Source: Leptolyngbyaceae cyanobacterium CSU_1_3 (lineage in GTDB: Bacteria; Cyanobacteriota; Cyanobacteriia; Leptolyngbyales; Leptolyngbyaceae). Taken from it: a stretch of 35,897 nucleotides of DNA. The notes under the pieces were generated by a model. The model searched no databases. It saw nothing but the letters and a program-made list of their open reading frames with translations, and had not been told where the DNA came from. Below, piece by piece: positions 15,170 to 24,393 of this stretch (within the stretch, counting starts at the first letter, position 1; each line of letters begins with the position of its first letter). Location of the stretch: assembly GCA_012034655.1 (NCBI GenBank), contig JAAUOZ010000041.1, positions 1 through 35,897 of the forward strand, written 5' to 3'. The translations under genes and the position numbers were made by a program.

Positions 15170-18097
15170 TCAAAGCTTTTGTCGGGCCATGAGTTGGGCA
15201 AACAATCCGGGTTGGCTGGCAAGTTGATCAAAATTGCCTTCTTGCACTACCCGACCACTTTGAAACACATAGATGCGATCGGCATTACGAATTGTACTCA
15301 GACGATGAGCGATCGCAATTCGTGTCACTTTTAAGCGCTCTAAGCTTTGGCTAACAATTGCCTGAGTGCGGTTGTCTAAGGCACTGGTTGCTTCATCAAA
15401 CAATAGAATTTTGGGTTTTAGAACCAGCGATCGGGCAATTAATAGTCGCTGTCGTTGTCCGCCAGATAGGTTGCTGCCTCCTTCGCTGATTACGGTGTGC
15501 ATTCCCATTGGCATCGATTCGACATCTTCGGCAAAGCCCGCCATACGAGCAGCTTCCCAGGCTTCTTCCATTGTGATTAGGGAACCACTAGCAATGTTCT
15601 CGAACAGTGAGGCAGAAGTTAAGCGGCTATTTTGCATTACCACACCCAACTGTCGCCGCACCGCGTGAACATCCAACCCCGCCAAGTCCTGTCCGTCGTA
15701 GTAGATAGTTCCAGATTCGGGAATGTCGAACCCTAACAACAATCGGAATAGTGTTGATTTCCCACTGCCCGAAGCACCGACAAAAGCAATAAACTCGCCC
15801 GGCTCAGCGCGAATGCTGACATCATCCAGCGTTAACGGGCCATCATCTCGATATCGAAAAATTGCATGATCAACCACCACTCGACCCGATAGCCGACCCG
15901 GATCAGCCTTTTCAGAATCTACTTCAGGCTTGGCTTCTAGAATGGGCTGCGCTCGTTCCCACAGGGGAACAATTTTGAGAACATCGACGATCGTGGTGCT
16001 CAGGCTGGTTGCCCCACTAATAAACGTTCCAAATGCCGCATTGAATGCTAAAAATACACCCGTAGACAAGCCACCTCCTTGAGTTTGCGATTGCTGAAGA
16101 AAACTGGCTGCAAACCAAAAAAGTGTTGCTGTGGTCAATGCAGGAATAATTTTATTAATCACTGCCAGATAGTCTTCAATTCCTTGGGTGCTCAGCATCC
16201 ATTTGATCTGCTGGCTATATTGTTTCCCCCAAAATGCAAAGGCCCGCGCTTCTGCCCCAGCGACTCGTAGCTTAGGAACCCCATTGATTAACTGCACCAT
16301 GACCCCAAAGAGTTGTCCTTGTAGTTCTAATAGTGGGCGAACTTTGCGAAGCGTCGAAATGCCAGAAAATAGAGTAATGGCAATATTCACCGAGGCTACT
16401 ACAGTCGCAATCAATGCTAAGGCTGGGTTGTAGTAAAACAGCAATCCTAAGTTTAATAAAGCAAACAAGCTAGTGAAAATACTTCTTAGCACTGTGCTGC
16501 TTAACTTCTGGCGAATCTGGCTGACGGCACTAACTCGTGAATTTAAGTCTCCGATCGCGTATTGCCGAAAAAAGGAGGCCTTGAGATTTAATAACCGATC
16601 CCATACGGCTGATTGGGTTGAGGCATCGGCATGGGTTTCGACCCGCATAATCGCGAAGCCCTGAGCCAATTGAAACAAAGTGCTGCCAAAGGAGGTTGCA
16701 AGCAAAGCCAGAGCAATCTGAACTAACAAGCCACGATTGGCATCAGGAATTGCACTATCAATCAAAATCGCGGTTGCTTGGGGTGTAATCATGCCTAGTA
16801 GCGTCGTCGCCATCCCTGCCGTTAGAACTACTAGCAATTCTTTATAGCGACCTTGTAGGGCAAACTTTACCAGGTCGATCGTTTTGAGAACTTTGTCGGG
16901 CAGCGGACGGTAGAAGGTATATCCGGTTTGCGTGAGTTGGGCTGCGCTCTTAGAAGTGATGGGAGTACGGGTGCGAGCGATCGGGTTAAAGATTTCGTAG
17001 TGTGTATCAGAGACGGGTAACAGGGCAACGGGATAGTTGTCTTCTAGCGTGTAAGCTAGCATTGCACCACAGTCTTTTTTCCACCACTGACCTTGTAATG
17101 AAATTGATCGCATTCGGAGTCGAGAAGCCCGCGCGATCGCTTGCAATGGATCTTGAACTCGCTTTGCATCTTCAGATTTAGCAGAGGGTCGAATTGTTAC
17201 CCCAATCACTCTCCCAACTGCACCCGCAGCGATTAGTAAAGCTTGATCAAAATCAGTAATTCCTGCCTGATCTAGCGTTTCAGATTTTGAGGATCTTAGT
17301 AACGAAGCTAATTCTCCTAGCGTGTCCTTCATCACTTGATGATTAAGGTGTTCGCGTTCGTTAAAGCGTTTTAGCTCCTCGTTGGCTTCTTGTTGTTCTA
17401 GTAGGTAGATGCTTTGCAGAACATAGACTTGAAGCTGAAAAATCCCCATCAGCAACGTATTTGGATCTTCAATCTCAGATGTGCTGAGAGTTTCGATCTC
17501 GATCGTATCCTCGGCTCGAAGCCACATATCTGCGCTCAAGGGAAGTAATCCCGATCGTGCCGTAATCAGCAATTCCTCAAAGCCCATCCAGACCGCATAG
17601 CCCTGCTGAATTTGCACCCAGGAAACAAGTTCTCGCTGGGACTGAAAAATCTGACCACCAGTGAGCGAAAAGTAGCGCACACCCTCTTCTTGAAACGGTA
17701 GCGCAGGCGGTGTAACGGCAGACAACGCCAATCCTAGTTGTTCAATCCATCCATTAATCAAGGTGATAGCTTCGCCATTTCCATCAGCAATAAACTGCCG
17801 AAAATCTGAGAGCGACACCTTGAGCAAATCGGTTTCCTCGATCGATACTGCAACTAGCTGATAAGGCAGCGGCTCAGAACTAGGAGCGATCGAAAATAGA
17901 GCTTGTGGCGATCGTGTGGTGAACAAGTAGCGACGAGTGCCTTCTACAATTCCTGCTTTCAGAGGAATCGCAAAGACAGCTAATGAACCTGACTTCACAA
18001 TCCAAATGGTTTCTGGGTCATTGAGAATGAGCGGATCGTTGCCTTTGAGCCGATGATATTCACCCGATAGTTTCACTGTCCGAATTTGATCCAACAT
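15170..18097 (-). CDS. Bacteriocin-type (NHLM/NHLP-class) ABC transporter, ATP-binding/permease without peptidase
   Basis: A 975-residue protein matching the larger, non-peptidase ABC partner of NHLM-type export systems. The first ~330 residues resemble a degenerate cyclic-nucleotide-binding or regulatory region (PLILNDPETIWIVKSGSLAV near the start) with a coiled stretch. The permease helices follow (for example LLVVLTAGMATTLLGMITPQ). The ATPase domain is complete: GASGSGKST, VMQNSRLTSASLFENI, LSGGQRQRLLIARSLVLKPK, ILLFDEATSALD and AIAHRLST. There is no C39 domain, so it cannot cleave leaders itself. It is last in the cassette, 2 bp after the C39 exporter stop. It probably pairs with that exporter as a heterodimer or energises the same channel. 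Confidence 0.9.
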   Translation of the reverse strand: MLDQIRTVKLSGEYHRLKGNDPLILNDPETIWIVKSGSLAVFAIPLKAGIVEGTRRYLFTTRSPQALFSIAPSSEPLPYQLVAVSIEETDLLKVSLSDFRQFIADGNGEAITLINGWIEQLGLALSAVTPPALPFQEEGVRYFSLTGGQIFQSQRELVSWVQIQQGYAVWMGFEELLITARSGLLPLSADMWLRAEDTIEIETLSTSEIEDPNTLLMGIFQLQVYVLQSIYLLEQQEANEELKRFNEREHLNHQVMKDTLGELASLLRSSKSETLDQAGITDFDQALLIAAGAVGRVIGVTIRPSAKSEDAKRVQDPLQAIARASRLRMRSISLQGQWWKKDCGAMLAYTLEDNYPVALLPVSDTHYEIFNPIARTRTPITSKSAAQLTQTGYTFYRPLPDKVLKTIDLVKFALQGRYKELLVVLTAGMATTLLGMITPQATAILIDSAIPDANRGLLVQIALALLATSFGSTLFQLAQGFAIMRVETHADASTQSAVWDRLLNLKASFFRQYAIGDLNSRVSAVSQIRQKLSSTVLRSIFTSLFALLNLGLLFYYNPALALIATVVASVNIAITLFSGISTLRKVRPLLELQGQLFGVMVQLINGVPKLRVAGAEARAFAFWGKQYSQQIKWMLSTQGIEDYLAVINKIIPALTTATLFWFAASFLQQSQTQGGGLSTGVFLAFNAAFGTFISGATSLSTTIVDVLKIVPLWERAQPILEAKPEVDSEKADPGRLSGRVVVDHAIFRYRDDGPLTLDDVSIRAEPGEFIAFVGASGSGKSTLFRLLLGFDIPESGTIYYDGQDLAGLDVHAVRRQLGVVMQNSRLTSASLFENIASGSLITMEEAWEAARMAGFAEDVESMPMGMHTVISEGGSNLSGGQRQRLLIARSLVLKPKILLFDEATSALDNRTQAIVSQSLERLKVTRIAIAHRLSTIRNADRIYVFQSGRVVQEGNFDQLASQPGLFAQLMARQKL

Positions 18098-18099
18098 GT

Positions 18100-20295
18100 C
18101 TAGCTCTCCTGCGGGGCTTCCCCTTCACTGCGAATCAGTTGCGAATACTTGCCTTCAATTTGCTGTAGTTGGTCGTGGGTTCCGCGCTGCACCACTTTGC
18201 CGCGATCGAACACAATAATCTCGTCACAGTCTCGAATGGTACTCAATCGATGGGCCACAATCACACAGGTACAGCCACGTTCTCGAAGCTTCTGATCAAT
18301 CATTCTTTCGGCTTCAGTATCTAATGCACTGGTTGCTTCATCCATGATCAGGATTGCCGGATTGTTTACTAAAGCACGAGCTATCTCTAATCGCTGTCGT
18401 TGTCCCCCGCTCAGGTTGGTTGCTCCTTCTGCCAGATCAGCATTGTAGCCACCCGGCATGGAGAGCACTACATCCTGGATCGCGGCATCCTTGCAAGCGC
18501 GAACTAGATGACTAAACGGAACTGTCGAATCCCATAGAGTCAGATTGTCTCGAACACTGCCTGCAAACAGTGAAATGTCTTGTTCGATCAGTGCCATTGA
18601 ATGGGTGAGAATCGATCGGGGTACTTGCGCTCTCGATTGTCCATCAAATAGAATTTCTCCTGACCAGGCTTCGTATAATCCACAGATCAGCTTGGCAACC
18701 GTTGACTTGCCGGAACCACTCCCGCCCACTAGCGCCACTCGCTGTCCTGGTTTGAGTGATAGGCTAAAATCTTCGATTAGGGGCGGTGCAGAGCGATTGT
18801 AGCCAAAGGTCACATTGCGAAGCTCAACATAGCCCTGAAGTCGAACATTAGTTGCAGACAGTGCTTCCGGCGGTGGAGTGCTCATTGCATCTTTGACGGT
18901 GGGATCGATCGCATTTCGCAAGACATCATCCAGTCGCCCTAGATTGCCTTCCATTTCTTGCAGTTCACCCGCCAACCCCACGAGATTATTCACAGGCTCT
19001 AGGAACCTCTGCATCAATGCCTGAAAGGCAATTAGCATTCCAATACTCAGCACACCATCCATCACCCGCAACCCGCCCACTACTAGCAACAGCATGGACG
19101 AAATCGAGGTCAGAAATGACGGCAACACACCCAGCATTTGGTTGGTGGTATCCATTTCCTGTTTGGCATTGATCGCTTTGGCGTAGTAGCCTGCCCAGCG
19201 AGAAAAGAACTCTGATTCTAGTCCAGATGCCTTCAGCGTTTCCATACTTTGGAGTCCTGAAATAGATACCCCGCTGACTTTGCCTTGTTCTTGCATCAGG
19301 CGGAGGTTAGCATCTACCCGCTGACGCGACACCCATTGCCAAACGCTGACATTGATCACCACAAAAGCAACCCCGATCGAGGTCAACACCACATCATATT
19401 GCAGCATGACGATCGCATAAAAAACCACGGTTACAGCGGAGATTACCGTCGTAGCTAACCGTCCTGAAAGCAGACTTGCTAAGCTATCATTGAGCCGTAC
19501 CCGACTGCTAATTTCTCCCGCAAAGCGCTGGTCATAAAAGCTGACCGGAAGCCGTAAAATATGCCACAAAAATCGGCTTGACATCCCCACTGCCAGCTTA
19601 ATTTTCATGCGGCGTAACGACTGAAGCTGAAGCAATGTGAGAAACCCGTTCAACGCGGCTGTGAACACCATGCCCAAGATTAAAGGACGCAGCCAATCAT
19701 CCCGTCCCTCAATCAAAACATTGTCTACAAATGCTTGAGAGAATGCTGGCATGGCCAATCCTGGGATCACCAGCAACAATCCTGCAACTACACAATAAAC
19801 TAGCGCCCCGATCGAACTTTGCAGTCGATCCCACAATGCTAAAGTTAAACTGGGTTTCCGTCCTCCAGGCTTAAATTCTGCACCCGGCTCACCGACCAGC
19901 ACCACGCCTGTAAACGACTGATCAAACTCCGTATAGGTAACAGTGCGCGGCCCAGTTGCCGGATCATTCAGATAAACGCTGTCTTTGCTAAAGCCTTCTA
20001 CAACTAAAAAGTGATTAAAATTCCAGAAAACAATGTAGGGGCAAACTAGCTTGCGTAAGCCATCTAGATCAACTTTAAAGCCTTTTGCCTGCAAGCCATA
20101 GCGACGAGCCGCATTGAGAATATTAGAGGCTTTGCTACCATCGCGAGATACCCCACAAGCCTGACGCAACTCTGCTAATGGAACAATGCGATCGTAATAC
20201 CCTAATAAAATCCCTAATGCTGCTGCGCCACACTCTACCGCTTCCATTTGCAGTAAGGTAGGCGTGCGACGGCGACGATCGGGACGGACGATCAT
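18100..20295 (-). CDS. Bacteriocin-type C39-peptidase ABC exporter (PCAT, NHLM/NHLP class)
   Basis: A 731-residue peptidase-containing ABC transporter that should cut precursors after a double glycine and export them across the inner membrane. The C39 domain occupies residues 1-~130 with an intact site: Gln16 and Cys22 in LLQMEAVECGAAALG, His95 in FWNFNHFLVVEG and Asp111 in YLNDPATG. The six-helix permease follows (including LVYCVVAGLLLVIPGLAMPA). The ATPase domain has GGSGSGKST, LSGGQRQRLEIARALVNNPA, ILIMDEATSALD and VAHRLST. ATG 20295 gives the short N-terminus usual before the C39 motif. Four GG-leader genes and an HlyD adaptor in the same cassette supply its substrates and partner. Homologues include biofilm-peptide exporters (PteB) in Synechococcus elongatus. 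Confidence 0.93.
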   Translation of the reverse strand: MIVRPDRRRRTPTLLQMEAVECGAAALGILLGYYDRIVPLAELRQACGVSRDGSKASNILNAARRYGLQAKGFKVDLDGLRKLVCPYIVFWNFNHFLVVEGFSKDSVYLNDPATGPRTVTYTEFDQSFTGVVLVGEPGAEFKPGGRKPSLTLALWDRLQSSIGALVYCVVAGLLLVIPGLAMPAFSQAFVDNVLIEGRDDWLRPLILGMVFTAALNGFLTLLQLQSLRRMKIKLAVGMSSRFLWHILRLPVSFYDQRFAGEISSRVRLNDSLASLLSGRLATTVISAVTVVFYAIVMLQYDVVLTSIGVAFVVINVSVWQWVSRQRVDANLRLMQEQGKVSGVSISGLQSMETLKASGLESEFFSRWAGYYAKAINAKQEMDTTNQMLGVLPSFLTSISSMLLLVVGGLRVMDGVLSIGMLIAFQALMQRFLEPVNNLVGLAGELQEMEGNLGRLDDVLRNAIDPTVKDAMSTPPPEALSATNVRLQGYVELRNVTFGYNRSAPPLIEDFSLSLKPGQRVALVGGSGSGKSTVAKLICGLYEAWSGEILFDGQSRAQVPRSILTHSMALIEQDISLFAGSVRDNLTLWDSTVPFSHLVRACKDAAIQDVVLSMPGGYNADLAEGATNLSGGQRQRLEIARALVNNPAILIMDEATSALDTEAERMIDQKLRERGCTCVIVAHRLSTIRDCDEIIVFDRGKVVQRGTHDQLQQIEGKYSQLIRSEGEAPQES

Positions 20296-20359
20296 CTGTT
20301 GAACGTGTCGAATTTTTGCCCCAGTTGTGCCCTAATTTGTGATTGAAGTTGACGCATGG

Positions 20360-21802
20360 TTAATACACTCCACTCCACGATCGCAAGATAGGAAACACGA
20401 AGGAAATAGGTGATTGTTCATCCACTTTGACGCGCACTGAGGTAGTCGTTCCTGATGTGATTTCGGTGTCTGGCCCCTTAGATGACGACCATCGAAAATG
20501 ACTCTTATTAGACACATCAGGTTGAAGGTCGGCAAAAACTTGAATTTGTGGCCCTTGAGTAGTCAACCCCTGCAACACCTCAGCACCGCCCACCACGCTT
20601 GATGCGCCCTCCTGGGTCACAGGGAATGGTGAAACATTCGTCACAGTTGCTACAATGCCCCCAAAGCGCTCTCGCTTGACCGTAGACGGCGTGACTTGCA
20701 ACTCCATGCCTTTGCGAATCTTTTTGCCTTCACTCACCGGGAAAAACATCACTCCAACTAACTTACTCGAAGCGTCTTGAGCCTCGATCGTGCCAATCTT
20801 AGTGCCTTCTCCCAAATTTTGTCCCGGAACAACCGCAACTTCTAGCACTCGCCCGTCAAAATTGCTCGTTACCTGGCTAGTTCCTTTCAGTTGCGAGGCG
20901 AGTTGTACAATGGTTCGCTCGGTGTCCTGAATTTCTTTTTTACGGTTGGTGGCGATCGCTAAATCCTGTTCTGCTTGCCCTGCGAGTTTTGTGTCTAAAG
21001 CTGCTAACTGAGCTTGCAGATCTTTGGTGGCGTTCAGGTTCCCTAAGAATTGTCGTTGGGCATCCGCTTCTTTGACATCAAGTTGTTTGAGTTGCGATTC
21101 AATTTCGCTAATTTTAGTCTTGCTATTGAGGAATTCCTGTTGTGCCTGAAGGACACTATCACTGGAAACGGCTCCTTCTCGTCGCAGTTGTTCTCGGATT
21201 GCAAAGCGCTGTTGAAAAGTGGGTACTAGGTCTTGCGTGGTCTGCAACCGTTGCACTAAAGTCAGCCGTTCTTGACGAATTGAATCCAGTCCTTTTTCTC
21301 TCAAAATAGGCGTGACGGATTGCGTTGTTTCTAAACTTTGCTGGATTGCTTGACGCTGCTGCTGAATAGCACTTTTATCTAAAATTGTTCGCTGAGATTG
21401 GAGTGAATTTGCGGTACGATCCTGGTCTTGAAGCTGCACTAATTTAAGCCGTGCCAAACTCAACTTTTCTTGCAGTTCGGTCTGGTCGATCGTGGCCAAC
21501 ACTTGCCCTTTTTTGACCCGATCGCCCGGACGAATATTCAGCGTTAAAACCTGACCAGAACTGGGAGATTGAAACGCTGCAACTTTACTAGGAAATACCA
21601 GCACACCTTGCCCTGCAATAGTAATTGGAATGCGACCCAGCACACTCCAGGTCAGCCCCACTGCAATCAAAGATCCCATTGCGGCCAGTGGAATCCATTT
21701 CTTAGGCTGCACCACCTGCATGAGTTGGTCGAGTCGTTCTGGAGAAGACAAGCGATCGAGGGCTTCTTTGCGAAATAGGTTGTTTTTTTGGATTGTCACC
21801 AT
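20360..21802 (-). CDS. HlyD-type membrane-fusion protein of the bacteriocin export system
   Basis: A 480-residue periplasmic adaptor linking the inner-membrane ABC exporter to an outer-membrane channel. The N-terminus is MVTIQKNNLFRKEALDRLSS, then a single membrane helix (WIPLAAMGSLIAVGLTWSVL). A lipoyl-like half-motif follows (SPSSGQVLTLNIRPGDRVKK), then a long coiled coil at about 130-310 (rich in LQxQ repeats), then the second half-motif (SNFDGRVLEVAVVPGQNLGE) and a beta-barrel end. The open frame reaches 21904, but ATG 21802 has GGAG seven bases ahead and avoids overlap with the cNMP-domain gene. It matches the secretion protein expected beside NHLM exporters. No outer-membrane TolC partner is encoded here. 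Confidence 0.9.
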   Translation of the reverse strand: MVTIQKNNLFRKEALDRLSSPERLDQLMQVVQPKKWIPLAAMGSLIAVGLTWSVLGRIPITIAGQGVLVFPSKVAAFQSPSSGQVLTLNIRPGDRVKKGQVLATIDQTELQEKLSLARLKLVQLQDQDRTANSLQSQRTILDKSAIQQQRQAIQQSLETTQSVTPILREKGLDSIRQERLTLVQRLQTTQDLVPTFQQRFAIREQLRREGAVSSDSVLQAQQEFLNSKTKISEIESQLKQLDVKEADAQRQFLGNLNATKDLQAQLAALDTKLAGQAEQDLAIATNRKKEIQDTERTIVQLASQLKGTSQVTSNFDGRVLEVAVVPGQNLGEGTKIGTIEAQDASSKLVGVMFFPVSEGKKIRKGMELQVTPSTVKRERFGGIVATVTNVSPFPVTQEGASSVVGGAEVLQGLTTQGPQIQVFADLQPDVSNKSHFRWSSSKGPDTEITSGTTTSVRVKVDEQSPISFVFPILRSWSGVY

Positions 21803-21869
21803 ACTGACTCCATTCGGGTTGTTAAAGTTTGGATTAAGCAATCGAGTTCGTGTTGTTTCCAGCGTTCGC

Positions 21870-22967
21870 TCAGTTGCCTCTGATTTGTTTAAGCATCCAG
21901 TCAAATCGAGTTCCTGCTAGCGTGACCTGTGCTAAAAATCCAGAACTCAGTTCGTCTTCATAGGTGAAGCGTTCATCCAAAGATTGACCCGAACTGTAAG
22001 TGATTCTGCCATAGCCCAACCGATTGATAATGCCCTGCTGTTTATCTGCCAACAAAATCGCTAACACTCGATAAAACCGAGCCGCAAACCCAACATCATT
22101 CAGCAGTTTTGCAGCCAGTCGCCATCGTGGAATCGACAGTACGATCGCATCTTCGATCGCTCGAATAGTCATCGCCGGAGGACTTGCTTCTACAAAGGGT
22201 GTTTCGCCCACCATGTCGCCCCGCGATAGCTTGGCAAACTCTCGTTCGACGGGATCTGTTTTTTCTAGCGTCGAGAAGGCGCGGATCAGAGGATTATCTG
22301 CATCTTCTGCGATCGCGGCCGCCATTTTGCCATCTAGTAGAATGTATAGCGAGTCTACAGGTCTTCCGGCATGAAATAAAACTGATCCCGCTGGAATTCT
22401 CATTGCAGTTCCCGCAGCAATCATCCAACCGATGTCGCTATCGTTTAATTCTGCAAATGTAAATAGAATTTCTCGCACTTGTGGCTGACACAAAACGACG
22501 GTGCTGTGCCCAATTTGGTTGACCATTTGTTCGAGTCGGTGGGCTAACAAAACAGCGATCGCTCGATATAGGTGAGCCGCAAACGTAATATCTGCCTGCA
22601 TCTTTTCGAGTAGCTGCTGCTGGGGAATCATCAAAACCAGCGATTTTTTGGCTGCTTTAACCGTTGTAGAAGACTGATAAGACGCTAAAAATGGCATCTC
22701 ACCAACGACTTCACCCTTCGAGAGTCGGGCAATTTCTCGCCCTGAAAGTTCGCCCCCTTCGAGCGCGGCAAATGCTCGCCCGATCGGATTATCGTCAGCC
22801 TGAGCAACCGTGACCGTTAATGCGCCATCTAGCAGAATATAAAGAGCATTGACAGGAGTTCCTTGGCGAAGCAGAGTTGTGCCAGCCGTAATTTCTTCTC
22901 TCTGACCTGTGGCCAAGATCCAGTCAATATCGCTACTACTAAGTTCCTTGAGTAGAACCTCTGTCAT
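21870..22967 (-). CDS. Twin cyclic-nucleotide-binding-domain protein of bacteriocin-type export loci
   Basis: A 365-residue protein made of two cNMP-binding folds, ~1-150 and ~165-320, that align with each other: LLRQGTPVNALYILLDGALT against LFHAGRPVDSLYILLDGKMA, and LSKGEVVGEMPFLASYQSST against LSRGDMVGETPFVEASPPAM. No helix-turn-helix or enzyme domain is present, so it is not a CRP-type transcription factor. This architecture next to bacteriocin-type exporters matches the family described as a bacteriocin transport-associated cyclic-nucleotide-binding protein. The typical phosphate-binding Arg of true cAMP sites is replaced (VGEMPF and VGETPF lead into no R-A pair), so ligand binding is uncertain. 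It lies between the precursors and the HlyD gene, possibly gating export. Confidence 0.88.
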   Translation of the reverse strand: MTEVLLKELSSSDIDWILATGQREEITAGTTLLRQGTPVNALYILLDGALTVTVAQADDNPIGRAFAALEGGELSGREIARLSKGEVVGEMPFLASYQSSTTVKAAKKSLVLMIPQQQLLEKMQADITFAAHLYRAIAVLLAHRLEQMVNQIGHSTVVLCQPQVREILFTFAELNDSDIGWMIAAGTAMRIPAGSVLFHAGRPVDSLYILLDGKMAAAIAEDADNPLIRAFSTLEKTDPVEREFAKLSRGDMVGETPFVEASPPAMTIRAIEDAIVLSIPRWRLAAKLLNDVGFAARFYRVLAILLADKQQGIINRLGYGRITYSSGQSLDERFTYEDELSSGFLAQVTLAGTRFDWMLKQIRGN

Positions 22968-23115
22968 AATTCACTTCCTGTTGTAAAGAGTGCAACCATT
23001 GAGTCAAGAGAGAATAGGGGAAAGTGATCAAACAACAATCATTAGAAGATCACGATTGAGATGATTAGGTTATGCAACTTATGTAGAGAAGAACATCTCG
23101 ATTTTTCAAAATAAA

Positions 23116-23198
23116 GCTACAGATGTTTGTGCATAGACAAGAGCATAGTTCCAATTAAAGGCAAGGCAAGCCATTGGATCGAGCCAAACATCTGTAGC
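23116..23198. promoter_or_regulatory. 14-bp inverted repeat between the last precursor and the transport genes
   Basis: GCTACAGATGTTTG (23116-23129) is the perfect inverted match of CAAACATCTGTAGC (23185-23198), with a 55-base spacer. It lies in the 260-bp gap between the 75-residue precursor and the cNMP-domain gene. In RNA it would fold into a long stem that could end or thin transcription, giving more precursor than transporter message. Confidence 0.55.
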
Positions 23199-23227
23199 GT
23201 AAGCGCAGCAAAACTTGGATAACACAG

Positions 23228-23455
23228 CTAACGAGGAGAATCGTTATTTGGTTTCTCCATTGTGTGGTAGGTTGGCTCTTGGGGGTAATAGCCAGAAGTC
23301 GCTTCACCCAAATATTTAGAGACCTCTTCAGACACACCGCTATACAGATTGTCTAGAGAGTACTCTCCTAGAGGTGGAGCCTGGAAAGCTCCGCCCGCAA
23401 TGCTTTCGAGATCTTGAGCCAATAGCTCTTGTACCTTTTGTACTTTGTTGTCCAT
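23228..23455 (-). CDS. GG-leader precursor peptide 4
   Basis: A 75-residue precursor. The leader is MDNKVQKVQELLAQDLESIA ending in GG at residues 21-22, an E-L/L-E-S-I-A-G-G pattern that C39 peptidases cut. The mature part would be about 53 residues, acidic and rich in Tyr, Ser and Pro (LGEYSLDNLYSGVSEEV, SGYYPQEPTYHTMEKPN). It has no Cys, so neither lanthionine nor disulfide chemistry is possible. It differs completely from the other three mature parts. It is last of four precursor genes and is separated from the transport genes by a strong inverted repeat. The function is unknown: an unmodified bacteriocin-like or signalling peptide is inferred. Confidence 0.75.
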   Translation of the reverse strand: MDNKVQKVQELLAQDLESIAGGAFQAPPLGEYSLDNLYSGVSEEVSKYLGEATSGYYPQEPTYHTMEKPNNDSPR

Positions 23456-23476
23456 TTCGTTTTTCTCCGTGATGAA

Positions 23477-23524
23477 TAGCGGTTAGTTCCGAACTTAGAA
23501 CTAGTTGCTAATCACTAACCGCTA
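23477..23524. promoter_or_regulatory. 11-bp inverted repeat between precursors 3 and 4
   Basis: TAGCGGTTAGT (23477-23487) pairs exactly with ACTAACCGCTA (23514-23524) across 26 bases, filling most of the 90-bp gap between two precursor genes. It is placed where RNA-processing or attenuating stems occur in peptide operons. Confidence 0.5.
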
Positions 23525-23545
23525 GATTGATTTGAGGAAATTTAA

Positions 23546-23872
23546 CTATGCAGAACCTTCGATCGCGGTTGCATCTCCAAACAACTCACCCAGAATTTTT
23601 AGATCCTCAGTAGTTGCATCGGTAATAACCAGTTGGATGAGTGCAGATTCGATGTTTTCAGACTGAAATACCGACTTCGCCGAACCACCACACCCTGAGC
23701 TAGGTGAGGTTTCTTGGGCAAACCCAAGCGTCGATTTCTTAAATCGAGCCACCGAAAACTGCAAATCGAAGCCCCCTGCTACGTCGTCTAATTCCTCATC
23801 TGATAGTTCGCTGACTCCCTCAGAGAACTGCGATACGATTGCATTATCTGGAGTCATTTCGTCACCTGACAT
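23546..23872 (-). CDS. GG-leader precursor peptide 3 (CTB-like bacteriocin precursor)
   Basis: A 108-residue precursor. The leader ends in VSELSDEELDDVAGG (GG at 33-34), the best match in the cassette to the double-glycine consensus L-S-x-x-E-L-x-x-V-A-G-G. The mature part is about 74 residues: FDLQFSVARFKKSTLGFAQE, then a Ser/Gly stretch with one cysteine (TSPSSGCGGSAKS), then an acidic helix-prone tail (ESALIQLVITDATTEDLKIL). Small cyanobacterial bacteriocin-like proteins (CTB family) share the leader and a Ser/Gly core, but placement there is tentative. ATG 23872 is followed in frame by a second ATG (MTPDN) five codons later. Confidence 0.78.
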   Translation of the reverse strand: MSGDEMTPDNAIVSQFSEGVSELSDEELDDVAGGFDLQFSVARFKKSTLGFAQETSPSSGCGGSAKSVFQSENIESALIQLVITDATTEDLKILGELFGDATAIEGSA

Positions 23873-23899
23873 AGAAACTCCTTCATGTGGGTTATAGAA

Positions 23900-24127
23900 C
23901 TAGGAAACATCCGCTGCTTTGAATTCGTTAAGCTCTTGCTCTGAGAAAAATACCTGTTGAGACGTGACGCTTATAATGCCACCCTCTTTAGGAATGATCA
24001 CAAAACCAAGCTGATCTGTCTCAGCGTTTATAGTTCTCCCAAAGACATCGCTTGTTGCGCCCCCTGCCACACTATCAAGCTCTTGGTTAGATAGCTCTAG
24101 TGCTTCATCAGGCTTTCTGTTCTCCAT
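23900..24127 (-). CDS. GG-leader precursor peptide 2
   Basis: A 75-residue precursor with leader MENRKPDEALELSNQELDSV-AGG (GG at 22-23). The mature part is about 52 residues. Its end, FFSEQELNEFKAADVS, aligns with SLSQQQLKEIKVADVT in precursor 1, and the middle shares N-A-(E/D)-x-x-x-x-(L/F)-(G/N)-F and a Gly-Gly-Ile (EGGIISV against NGGINST). The two are therefore diverged duplicates with a conserved C-terminus. There are no cysteines. It is 27 bp ahead of precursor 3 and 266 bp after precursor 1. GAGG precedes the ATG. Conservation of the tail rather than the leader alone suggests the exported part has a specific target. Confidence 0.75.
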   Translation of the reverse strand: MENRKPDEALELSNQELDSVAGGATSDVFGRTINAETDQLGFVIIPKEGGIISVTSQQVFFSEQELNEFKAADVS

Positions 24128-24393
24128 TATTGTTGTCCTCTTTGCGTTTATGGTGAGGTGAATAATTTGAAATGAGTGAAGAGTTGTACAACTTCCTTTC
24201 GTACTATTTCATCAGGAATCAAGAATAGATCCAACCAAACTGTCAAGACACTTGTAGTAAGCAGCTTACCTGTTCGCTGAAGTCGCCCAGATGAAGGTTC
24301 GTCGGGGTTCTCTTGTTATTGACGAAATAGAATTACTAGTAGAAAAACTAGCACTCTCCACTCATCGTACTTAGTAGAAATCAATGACTGGGC

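Noticed and set aside
21870-22967. CRP-type transcription factor
   Set aside because: Two cNMP folds are present but no helix-turn-helix domain, so DNA binding is not supported.
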